Below are positions 1-6,089 of a DNA stretch of 8,683 bases, piece by piece. Every line of letters begins with the position of its first letter. Positions within the stretch are counted from its first letter, which is position 1. Below the pieces are notes generated by a model. It saw only the letters and a list, made by a program, of their open reading frames with translations. It did no database searches and was not told the DNA's origin. A program made the translations under genes and the position numbers. Source of the DNA: Gammaproteobacteria bacterium (lineage in GTDB: Bacteria; Pseudomonadota; Gammaproteobacteria; Pseudomonadales; DSM-25080); assembly GCA_013372965.1 (NCBI GenBank), contig JABXIR010000165.1, forward strand, positions 1 to 8,683, written 5' to 3'.

Positions 1-126
1 ACGCCACAAATTATGGTGGCAGGTAAATACGTCGTCGGTTCGACACGTGAAAACCCACTCACGTTTGATCAGATGCTAGCGGTCGTTGAATACTTGGTTG
101 AGCAAGAGCGCCAAGATCGACAGTAA
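1..126 (+). CDS. dsbA: DsbA-type thiol:disulfide interchange protein, C-terminal fragment (5' end outside window)
   Basis: Frame 1 is open from the first base and ends in TAA at 124-126, giving 41 residues. The fragment starts with Thr-Pro, which fits the cis-proline loop that faces the CXXC active site in DsbA proteins. It continues with a beta-strand of the form IMVAGKYVV, matching the DsbA pattern of a strand followed by (N/A)GKY, and ends in a charged helix (MLAVVEYLVEQER) like the last helix of DsbA. By family knowledge, DsbA is a periplasmic oxidant that puts disulfide bonds into exported proteins. The CXXC motif and signal peptide would lie upstream of the window and cannot be checked. 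The gene is closed by the terminator at 145-178. Another DsbA-fold paralogue is possible. Confidence 0.82.
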   Translation, partial: TPQIMVAGKYVVGSTRENPLTFDQMLAVVEYLVEQERQDRQ

Positions 127-144
127 TCGTTGAGTTGTTTCGAG

Positions 145-178
145 AGCGTCACTCGATGGTCGAGTGGCGCTTTTTTTT
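145..178 (+). terminator. Rho-independent terminator of the dsbA-type gene
   Basis: A 12-base arm at 145-156 (AGCGTCACTCGA) pairs with 160-171 (TCGAGTGGCGCT) across a 3-base loop, and the run 171-178 is eight T. The stem is perfect in + strand RNA apart from one U-G wobble (149 with 167), which becomes an A-C mismatch in - strand RNA. The only T-run is on the + side, so this terminates dsbA transcription and not the opposing operon. It begins 18 bases after the dsbA stop codon and lies almost wholly inside the last codons of the converging acyltransferase gene. Confidence 0.9.
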
Positions 179-742
179 GATTCCAACAAAAGGCTTATAG
201 AACTCGCGAATAACTTGAATGTCGTCTTCGAAGTTACCCGTGGGGTTGAAAACTTCTGAGCGGATTCCCGCCTCTTTCTTTTGCCCATCGAGGTGAGCCA
301 AGATGAGAGGAACGCCACCTTGGTGTGCCATGTGATAAAACCCAGACTTCCATTGGGTGACGGACGAACGCGTTCCTTCAGGCGCGATGACAATAAAGAG
401 CGACTCGGCTTCGATGAAGCGATCCGCGACCTGTTGGACTGTATTCTTACTTGCTCGGCGGTCTACGGCGATGCCACCAAGCCATCGAGCGATTGGCCCT
501 AGAATGCCTTTAAACAGAGAATGCTTACCGACCCAGTGCAGGTCAATATCGAGTTTTAATGCAATGGCCATCATCACAAAAAAGTCCCAGTTCGAGGTGT
601 GAGGAACGGCGATGATGATGCCTTTTGGGGTATCAGGAACCGTGTTCGAGATAATCTTCCAGCCCGTTAACCTGAGGCCAATACGGCTGATGGTTCTTAA
701 TATCGGCTTAACAATCGGAGTTGTAAAAATCGTTCTGCTCAT
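149..742 (-). CDS. Short PlsC-like lysophospholipid acyltransferase (197 aa)
   Basis: This is an acyltransferase of the PlsC/LPLAT superfamily (PF01553 type). The catalytic HX4D motif is H48-TSNW-D53, motif II is GGIAVDRR at 89-96, motif III is APEGTRS at 120-126, and a motif IV-like strand (VPLILAHLD) lies at 144-152. The enzyme would move an acyl group to a lysophospholipid or similar acceptor at the inner membrane. It is shorter than the usual PlsC of about 240 residues and belongs to a 'HTSNWD' subgroup whose substrate I cannot assign, so no symbol is given. Its ATG overlaps the plsB stop codon by 4 bases (ATGA) and has no visible Shine-Dalgarno sequence, which points to translation coupled to plsB. 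Its last nine codons (KKKRHSTIE, then TGA) are formed by the opposing dsbA terminator. Confidence 0.85.
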   Translation of the reverse strand: MSRTIFTTPIVKPILRTISRIGLRLTGWKIISNTVPDTPKGIIIAVPHTSNWDFFVMMAIALKLDIDLHWVGKHSLFKGILGPIARWLGGIAVDRRASKNTVQQVADRFIEAESLFIVIAPEGTRSSVTQWKSGFYHMAHQGGVPLILAHLDGQKKEAGIRSEVFNPTGNFEDDIQVIREFYKPFVGIKKKRHSTIE

Positions 743-3144
743 GACGTTGGCTTATTGATAGTGGCTAAATTTAGGTTATGGGCAATTTCGGCGCTCATAA
801 CCCGCTCCGCTAAAACAACCGTATCGAGCAAGCGTTCTTCGTACTGAATTCTGCCGTCGCTACAATGAATGACATCTTGATCGAGGAGCTGCTCGATAAA
901 TCCTTTGAATAAGCGTTTGTCGAAAAACTCCGGCGAGTTAATACCGTGAAGCATCGAAAGGCGTTGAGCGATGACGGCGCTCATTGCCTCGAGTTCACCT
1001 TGCGATTGGTCGCCCGGATTCACGCGCGAGATCAGCTTAAGTACGATGTAAAAACGCTCAATAATCGGGCGCACATACGAGGCCAGTAAGCGCTGTTGAA
1101 CTTGCTCGGCAGTGCCAGCATCCGCTCCGCGGACGGTATTCCCTTGCTGAGTGAGAAGACGGTGTTCGATCAGCCAGTCTAAGGTCTGATTGATCTTCGT
1201 CTCAAGCTCACCCTCAGTAACATTCGTGAATAGCTCGCGTTGCAAGAATGGGTAGACCTTAGCAACCAGATTGATTAGGGCTTTTCGACCGATGCCTCGC
1301 TTGTTGTTGAGAGCGTAAGCGAGCATGCTTGGAAGCACGAACACGTGTTGAACGTTGTTCCGATAATAAGCCATCAGAACACGCTCAATCTCGCCTAACT
1401 GATATACCGTTCCTAACGTGTCTTCGGTGCTTCGTAGGTATCCTAGATAATCGGTGTGCTCGATAATATCATCGGCACTCGCCTCGTCGACCGTGCAGAC
1501 TTCGCTGTACGGGAACGCCCTTGCCAATGCTTGGTTTAACTCGATTTGGCTTTTGAGTGTTTCGTAGCTAAGAGCTTGTTTGGGTGAGCCTAGCATCGAA
1601 GTGGCAACTAAGGCGGTTGAGTTAATGTGTGCCGCTTCGTTGATGCGCGTAATAATCTCGTCGCCAAGTTGGTTCGTGACGGTTGATAGCCACTCCGGCT
1701 TAGTCGTATCACTGTGTCGCCAATCGACATTCTGAGCATCGAGGAAGTCGTTCAGCAGCATCGGTGTGGCAAAGTTAGCGCGCACCTTACCGTGATTTTC
1801 TTTAAGCACGCTGAATACTTTGAAAATGTCGAAGACTGACTCCGACTTTTTGGCTTTGCCACGAAGTTCACCCAGGTAGGTATATTCTTCTAAGACCTTT
1901 TCATAGCCAACGTAGATGGGAACTAAAGCGATTGGCTTCGAATGATCGCGTAAATAAGAGCGTAACATCAGGGCCAGCATGCCAGTTTTTGGCGGAAGCG
2001 AGCGACCGGTGCGAGAGCGACCACCTTCAATGTAAAACTCGACTGGGAAGCCTTGCTTTAGTAACTGGTGAAGGTATTCGTTAAAGACGGCCGTATAGAG
2101 TGGCTTACCTTTGAAACTGCGACGAATAAAGAACGCACCGGCGCCTCGAAGTAGTCGTCCGACGATCGGCATGTTCAAGTTAATACCGGCTGCGATGTGC
2201 GGCACCATAAGGCCTTGCTTAAACAGTGCGTAGCTTAATAGGAGGTAGTCGATATGCGAGCGATGGCACGGTAAATACACTAGCGTGTGCGTGCGCGCCA
2301 AATCGCGAACCCGATCGATGCCCTCGACCTCGACCCCGTCGTAGACCCGGTTCCAAAACCAACTGAGAATCTTGTCGAGTATACGAACCGAGCGCATGTT
2401 TAAATTACTCACGATCTCGAGCCCGTATTTTTCGGCTTGATGCTCTAGCTTTTCTCGCGAGTCTTCACCACTGGCGAGCTTAGACTCTATCACTTGCTGT
2501 ACCGATTTGCTGCGAACGAGATCGTTTACTAGAGTCCGTCTATGGCTCAGGTCTGGGCCGATCACCGCGGTGCGCATCTGACGGAAGTGAATGCGAAGGA
2601 TACGTTGCAGTTTACGCGTTAGATGTGGGGTATCGTGCTCGCCTAATAGAAGGTTAATATCGAAGGCGCGACCGAAATGAACTTCTAAATCTTTTCGGGC
2701 GGCGATCGTTGCAAAAAACTTACGGAACCCGCCGCCAAGGTCGAAATTGCTATAAGAGAACAATAAACGCCAGAACGAGTGCTCTTTCTTGGGGGTTCGT
2801 CCCCAAAAGACCGAGATCGGAATGAGTTGAATATTCGCTCCGTTATTGGCCTTTGCAATCATTGTGGCTGCTGTTTCGGGCGAATAGATACGTTTTCGCG
2901 CAAAGAAACCCTCATTGCGGGTTAAAAAGTGCCAGTGACTGCTATGCGCTTTTGGAAGATTCAATTGCTCGATGCCAAGTTGCGCAGCGACGATATCGGT
3001 AGCGCTGTTATTGGCTAATACGTAATAGGTTTCAGCGGCATCGTCGAGCTCGAATTTGTCGGCGCTCGATGGGTGAAACGTTGGTTTAACCCAAAGACGA
3101 ATGACTCGCGCGATGCGGTACTTAATACGTGCGAAAAGATTCAT
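739..3144 (-). CDS. plsB: Glycerol-3-phosphate acyltransferase PlsB
   Basis: PlsB is a membrane-associated enzyme that transfers an acyl chain from acyl-ACP or acyl-CoA to position 1 of glycerol-3-phosphate, the first step of phospholipid synthesis. The protein has 801 residues, close to the 807 of E. coli PlsB, and is collinear with it. All four acyltransferase blocks are intact: motif I HRSHID (H294 and D299 as the HX4D pair), motif II GAFFIRRSF at 336-344, motif III FYIEGGRSRTG at 370-380, and motif IV ALVPIYVGYE at 406-415. The C-terminal region keeps PlsB signatures such as YYRNN and QRLSMLHGIN-PEFFDK. The start is ATG at 3142-3144. Its Shine-Dalgarno is poor (only a CGAG-like stretch), and an extended -10 element lies about 30 bases upstream. 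The PlsC-like gene follows with a 4-base overlap. Confidence 0.97.
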   Translation of the reverse strand: MNLFARIKYRIARVIRLWVKPTFHPSSADKFELDDAAETYYVLANNSATDIVAAQLGIEQLNLPKAHSSHWHFLTRNEGFFARKRIYSPETAATMIAKANNGANIQLIPISVFWGRTPKKEHSFWRLLFSYSNFDLGGGFRKFFATIAARKDLEVHFGRAFDINLLLGEHDTPHLTRKLQRILRIHFRQMRTAVIGPDLSHRRTLVNDLVRSKSVQQVIESKLASGEDSREKLEHQAEKYGLEIVSNLNMRSVRILDKILSWFWNRVYDGVEVEGIDRVRDLARTHTLVYLPCHRSHIDYLLLSYALFKQGLMVPHIAAGINLNMPIVGRLLRGAGAFFIRRSFKGKPLYTAVFNEYLHQLLKQGFPVEFYIEGGRSRTGRSLPPKTGMLALMLRSYLRDHSKPIALVPIYVGYEKVLEEYTYLGELRGKAKKSESVFDIFKVFSVLKENHGKVRANFATPMLLNDFLDAQNVDWRHSDTTKPEWLSTVTNQLGDEIITRINEAAHINSTALVATSMLGSPKQALSYETLKSQIELNQALARAFPYSEVCTVDEASADDIIEHTDYLGYLRSTEDTLGTVYQLGEIERVLMAYYRNNVQHVFVLPSMLAYALNNKRGIGRKALINLVAKVYPFLQRELFTNVTEGELETKINQTLDWLIEHRLLTQQGNTVRGADAGTAEQVQQRLLASYVRPIIERFYIVLKLISRVNPGDQSQGELEAMSAVIAQRLSMLHGINSPEFFDKRLFKGFIEQLLDQDVIHCSDGRIQYEERLLDTVVLAERVMSAEIAHNLNLATINKPTS

Positions 3145-3170
3145 GAAGTTGCTCGGAGTTGTTTTTAGTT

Positions 3171-3179
3171 AGTATAACA
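3171..3179 (-). promoter_or_regulatory. Candidate extended -10 promoter of plsB
   Basis: On the - strand this reads TGTTATACT: a TG dinucleotide, one base, then TATACT, which matches five of six bases of the TATAAT consensus. No convincing -35 hexamer lies 16-18 bases upstream, as is common for extended -10 promoters. The predicted RNA start is near 3164, leaving a leader of about 20 bases before the plsB ATG. This is inferred from sequence only. Confidence 0.5.
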
Positions 3180-3209
3180 TGACGTATTTAAACGGCTCGA
3201 TTTGTTTCG

Positions 3210-3248
3210 AAAAAACGCTGAAATTACTCAAAATTCACCAGAAATTAT
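3210..3248. promoter_or_regulatory. Phased A-tracts, probable intrinsically curved DNA between plsB and rdgC
   Basis: Four A-rich tracts follow at about one helical turn: AAAAAA at 3210-3215, AAATT at 3221-3225, AAAATT at 3230-3235 and AAATTAT at 3242-3248. Centre-to-centre spacing is roughly 10 to 11 bases. Two copies of GAAATTA, at 3220-3226 and 3241-3247, sit exactly 21 bases apart. Such phasing is the classic pattern of bent DNA. The segment lies between the divergent -10 candidates, where curvature or UP-element contacts could affect either promoter. Confidence 0.45.
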
Positions 3249-3259
3249 CGAGTCTGAGA

Positions 3260-3268
3260 TGTTAAGAT
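3260..3268 (+). promoter_or_regulatory. Candidate extended -10 promoter of rdgC
   Basis: This reads TGTTAAGAT: a TG dinucleotide, one base, then TAAGAT, matching four of six bases of the -10 consensus. No good -35 is visible at standard spacing. RNA would start near 3275, giving a leader of about 30 bases before the ATG at 3305. It is weaker than the plsB element and is placed mainly by position and the TG extension. Confidence 0.35.
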
Positions 3269-3304
3269 TCGGCTCTGTTTTTAAAGGCTTTCGGAGTACA
3301 CCCA

Positions 3305-4204
3305 ATGTGGTTCAAAAATGCACGTGTTTATCGCTTACAGCAACAAGATTCGATTCGACTCGATCAGCTTGAAGCACAATTAGAGGAGCAGGCATTTACG
3401 CCTTGTGGTAAGAGTGAGCAAAAACGTGTGGGTTGGGTTTCTGCGTTGGGCAAGCATGGCGAGATGCTGTCACATGTGGTGGGTGCTACGGCGCTTTTAG
3501 CCATGAAGTCGCAAGAGCGAGTGCTTCCGGCGGGCGTCGTTAACGAGCTGCTCAGTGAAAAAGTCGCTGAGATCGAAGCCGAAGAACATCGTAAAGTCTA
3601 TAAGAAAGAAAAAACTCAAATCAAAGACGAATTGGTGCTTGAGCTGACCCCTCGCGCGTTCTGCCGATCGAAGTGGGTTACCGGTTACATTGACCTAGCC
3701 GCTGGCTGGATCGTCATTGACGCCTCTTCCGCTAGTGCTGCCGAGGACTTTCTCGGGTTGTTACGCGAGAGCCTCGGCACGCTCTCGGTGGTTCCATGGT
3801 CTACACAGCAAACTCCTTCAGAGACCTTAACGCATTGGCTCACGCACGGTGTCGAGGGTAAATTCGAGCTCGGTACCGAAGCCGAATTGGTGAGCCGGGC
3901 CATCGACGGAGGCAGTGCAAAAATCAAAGACCAGCCCCTGTTTGGCGATGAAATCGAAGTGCTGCTAGACGCTGGCAAGCGTGTGAAAAAGCTGGCGCTC
4001 ATTTGGGATGAGCGTATTAAGTTTATCGTTGACGAAGAGCTGGCACTGAAGCGTATAAAACTGACGGATGTATACGAAGACGCAGTGGAACTGTCTCAAA
4101 GCGACGACGTCGCCGCGCAACTTGATCACGAGTTCGTTTTGATGACCGGTGTGTTTAGAGAGTGGTTAAGTGCAGTTGTGGAAGCGATGGGCGGCCTTAA
4201 CTAG
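3305..4204 (+). CDS. rdgC: Recombination-associated protein RdgC
   Basis: The 299-residue protein aligns along its whole length with E. coli RdgC (303 residues). Shared landmarks are the N-terminal MWFKN--VYRL, FTPCG at 31-35, GWV at 43-45, LTPRAF at 114-119, IDAS-ASAAEDFLGLLRESLG at 138-158, DEI/AGK-VKKLAL-W at 215-234, LKRIKLTD at 248-255 and FVLMTG near the end. By family knowledge RdgC is a ring-shaped dimer that binds double-stranded DNA, limits RecA-driven strand exchange and associates with the nucleoid. The start is ATG with GGAG at 3293-3296, spaced 8 bases. It is a single-gene unit transcribed away from plsB and converging on gshA with 13 bases between the stop codons. A hairpin without a T-run covers its stop codon; no proper terminator is seen. 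Confidence 0.97.
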   Translation: MWFKNARVYRLQQQDSIRLDQLEAQLEEQAFTPCGKSEQKRVGWVSALGKHGEMLSHVVGATALLAMKSQERVLPAGVVNELLSEKVAEIEAEEHRKVYKKEKTQIKDELVLELTPRAFCRSKWVTGYIDLAAGWIVIDASSASAAEDFLGLLRESLGTLSVVPWSTQQTPSETLTHWLTHGVEGKFELGTEAELVSRAIDGGSAKIKDQPLFGDEIEVLLDAGKRVKKLALIWDERIKFIVDEELALKRIKLTDVYEDAVELSQSDDVAAQLDHEFVLMTGVFREWLSAVVEAMGGLN

Positions 4205-4210
4205 GCCACC
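4190..4210 (-). other. Hairpin at the rdgC/gshA convergent junction, no T-run
   Basis: The + strand arms 4190-4197 (GGCGGCCT) and 4203-4210 (AGGCCACC) flank a 5-base loop. In - strand RNA the stem is 8 bp, complete with one U-G wobble; in + strand RNA the same position is a C-A mismatch. It therefore folds best in the gshA transcript, just past the gshA stop codon. The - strand bases after it are not U-rich, so it is not a standard intrinsic terminator. It could protect a 3' end or pause polymerase. It also covers the rdgC stop codon. Confidence 0.45.
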
Positions 4211-4217
4211 GATTGCT

Positions 4218-5813
4218 CTAGCTTTTTATTAGCATTTGATCTTTATATTGATTTAAATACTTCGCCAAGTAGTCATCAAAAGACATCGTATCGTTAGACT
4301 CGAGTTCAGCCTGCTTACTCAGGCTGGATTCGGCTTCTGCGGTGAACTCGGCCATTCGTTGTTCGCTGAGTTCTGACTCGCGCCAATGGGCCGCATGTTG
4401 CGTCGCCAACTCTCTGGATTGAGCTGCGAAGCCACGCTTATTTTCGAGACAGTACGCCTCAAATTGCGCTGATAGGGTCAGCGATGGGTCGTTAATCGCG
4501 GGAGCCCATTCTTTTACCGCTGAGCTATAGCCGGAGTCACCATACGCTTCGTCGAGGAGAATGGCGGCTTCGCTGATTTCGGACACCATGGTGGCCGCAA
4601 AGTCGCGCATGAGGATTTCTTTTCCGCCGAATAGTAGTGTAAGACTGCCATCCCTTCCCTCGTTGACGACGCGCGACTGGTTGACCGCGATCTCATCGTA
4701 CTCACGCTGGGTAGTTATTGGCGACTCTTTGAGAGCACACCACAGTACGAACGCCTCAACGAAGTGACATTGAGATTCTGAGATGCCCATTGGGCTGAAC
4801 GGGTTGATGTCTAAACAGCGGACCTCAATGTATTCGACGCCGCCTTCGGCTAGCGCATGAAGCGCCGTTTCGCCGCGCTGGGACGGTCGCTTAGGGCGAA
4901 TGGTTGAATAGAATTCGTTTTCAATCTGTAGGAGTGCATCGGATAGTTGACGATACTCTCCATCGACTTTAACACCAATGTGAGAGTAGTCAGCATGCGG
5001 CTGATTGATGGCATTGGTTAGCGTTTTTAGATACTGTCCGAGCTCGTTGTAACACACGGTCAAGGAAGACTGGGCACTGCTTTGATAGCCCAAGTTGCCC
5101 ATGCGCAATGCGGTGGCTTTGCGGTTTCCGTAGCTACAATGCGTCAGCGGACTGAGACCATGGTCCTTCGCGTTCTCTGCGAAACTCTTGCACACCATCG
5201 GCGATGCGCCGAACAAATAGAGCAGCAACCAAAAATAGCGGCGGAAATTACGAATCACCCCAAAGTAAAAGTCGGTTTTGAACGACTGCAACGATTTTTC
5301 AGGCACCGTCGAAACGCGAAGTGCTTCGAGCCATTCGTCTGAGAATGAGAAATTATAATGAATGCCTGAGATCGTTTGCATCATGCGTCCATAACGATGC
5401 CCAAGCCCCACTCGATAGGTTGACTTCAACTTTGCTGAGTTTGAGGAGCCATATTGAGCGACTGGAATGGCGTCGTCGTCTGCGATGACGCAAGGCATTG
5501 AGGCCGGCCAAAGACGCTCCTCGTGTTGATCGAGAACGCGCTGAGTAAAACCGTGAATATCGGACAGTTCATTGAGCGTTGCTGCGATGTTTGATCTTGG
5601 TTGAGTGATGAACTCAAGGAGCGCTTCTGAGTAGTCGGTTGTGATGCTATTGTGCGTCAGCGCCGATCCTAAAGCGCGGGGGTGTGGTGAAAGCGCTAAC
5701 TTACCATCGTTATCGATGCGGAGGCATTCACGCTCGATACCACGCTTAGACCCCTTCAGTAGGTCGGGTCGCTCGGTACTAATTCGCCAAGCATCATTTT
5801 GTTTGATTAACAC
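4218..5813 (-). CDS. gshA: Glutamate-cysteine ligase GshA, GTG start
   Basis: GshA joins L-glutamate and L-cysteine using ATP to give gamma-glutamylcysteine, the first and usually limiting step of cytosolic glutathione synthesis. From the GTG at 5811-5813 the protein has 531 residues (E. coli 518). With this start, E27 and E29 (RGIERE), D60 (TTD) and E67 (ALLEFIT) fall at the same numbers as the E. coli residues, so I prefer it to the longer open frame. That frame starts at another GTG (5871-5873), would add 20 mostly basic residues, and would lie deep within the upstream gene. Other class signatures are WPASMPC at 102-108, QTISGIHYNFS at 146-156, LFGASP at 200-205, IRPKR at 305-309 and EYIEVRCLDINPFSP at 327-341. 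The GTG overlaps the stop codon of the 80-residue gene; a weak GAGAGAG lies 10 bases upstream. Confidence 0.96.
   Translation of the reverse strand: MLIKQNDAWRISTERPDLLKGSKRGIERECLRIDNDGKLALSPHPRALGSALTHNSITTDYSEALLEFITQPRSNIAATLNELSDIHGFTQRVLDQHEERLWPASMPCVIADDDAIPVAQYGSSNSAKLKSTYRVGLGHRYGRMMQTISGIHYNFSFSDEWLEALRVSTVPEKSLQSFKTDFYFGVIRNFRRYFWLLLYLFGASPMVCKSFAENAKDHGLSPLTHCSYGNRKATALRMGNLGYQSSAQSSLTVCYNELGQYLKTLTNAINQPHADYSHIGVKVDGEYRQLSDALLQIENEFYSTIRPKRPSQRGETALHALAEGGVEYIEVRCLDINPFSPMGISESQCHFVEAFVLWCALKESPITTQREYDEIAVNQSRVVNEGRDGSLTLLFGGKEILMRDFAATMVSEISEAAILLDEAYGDSGYSSAVKEWAPAINDPSLTLSAQFEAYCLENKRGFAAQSRELATQHAAHWRESELSEQRMAEFTAEAESSLSKQAELESNDTMSFDDYLAKYLNQYKDQMLIKS
5807..5813 (-). promoter_or_regulatory. 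Stop/start overlap coupling the 80-aa gene to gshA
   Basis: On the - strand GTGTTAA holds both the gshA start (GTG) and, shifted by one base, the TAA stop of the upstream small gene. A ribosome that terminates on the small gene is placed directly on the gshA start. With the non-ATG start and weak Shine-Dalgarno (GAGAGAG at 5824-5830), this suggests gshA translation depends on reading of the small gene. Confidence 0.65.
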
Positions 5814-6049
5814 TGAGATGGTTCTCTCTCTGGCATCAGGTCTTTTGGTCGACCTTTGTCGTCTACGGAGCACTCTCGAACAAACAGGCGTTCGTCTACA
5901 TGTTTTTGGTTTCGTTCGATGAGCTCATTTAACGCGATGTCACGTTCGCTACTACTGTATGCATGTTTTAGTTTCGCGGCACTAAGCCATTCACCCTGCT
6001 TGGATAGAATGTCACCCTCGCTATTAACAATGACGAATACCGATTTCAT
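5807..6049 (-). CDS. Small conserved-looking protein of unknown function (80 aa), upstream of and overlapping gshA
   Basis: I do not recognise a named family. The 80-residue product has no signal peptide or membrane segment. It opens with a probable beta-hairpin (MKSVFVIVNSEGDILSKQGEWL, split here only by description: strand at 2-9, turn at 10-14, WL at 21-22), followed by a charged helical stretch (about 34-53), a strand (LFVREC at 55-60) and an acidic/basic tail with one Cys at the C-terminus. Three points support a real gene: an ATG start after the MAPEG gene with a 40-base gap, an AGGA at 13 bases or TAGG at 3 bases as a non-ideal ribosome site, and a stop codon that overlaps the gshA start. 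It is probably cytosolic and co-expressed with gshA. A role in regulating or assisting GshA is only a guess. Confidence 0.72.
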   Translation of the reverse strand: MKSVFVIVNSEGDILSKQGEWLSAAKLKHAYSSSERDIALNELIERNQKHVDERLFVRECSVDDKGRPKDLMPEREPSQC

Positions 6050-6066
6050 AGCCTAGTTTGAATCCT

Positions 6067-6083
6067 AAAAGTTGCTAACTTTT
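6067..6083. other. A/T-rich inverted repeat between the MAPEG gene and the 80-aa gene
   Basis: AAAAGTT (6067-6073) and AACTTTT (6077-6083) flank a 3-base loop, giving a perfect 7-bp stem with a single G-C pair. On the - strand only four U occur at the end of the stem, so termination would be weak at best. It could be a modest attenuator or a processing site within the operon, or simply reflect A/T-rich sequence. Confidence 0.25.
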
Positions 6084-6089
6084 TGAACT

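Noticed and set aside
76..393. 105-residue open frame on the - strand
   Set aside because: It runs through the dsbA stop and terminator and overlaps the acyltransferase gene in another frame; Ser/Arg-rich shadow with no recognisable motif.
281..602. Two + strand frames (281-502 and 357-602) opposite the acyltransferase
   Set aside because: Antisense shadows of a gene with intact catalytic motifs; no ribosome site or family resemblance.
3685..4002. 105-residue - strand frame inside rdgC
   Set aside because: Low-complexity Ser-rich antisense shadow of a strongly recognised gene.
4211..4235. Possible terminator for rdgC using the T-run at 4223-4227
   Set aside because: The T-run is more than 10 bases past the only good hairpin, which has a mismatch on the + strand; closer stems are 4 bp or less.
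5641..6056. Two + strand frames opposite gshA and the 80-residue gene
   Set aside because: Shadow frames on the antisense side; the - strand frames have operon spacing and overlap, and gshA is certain.
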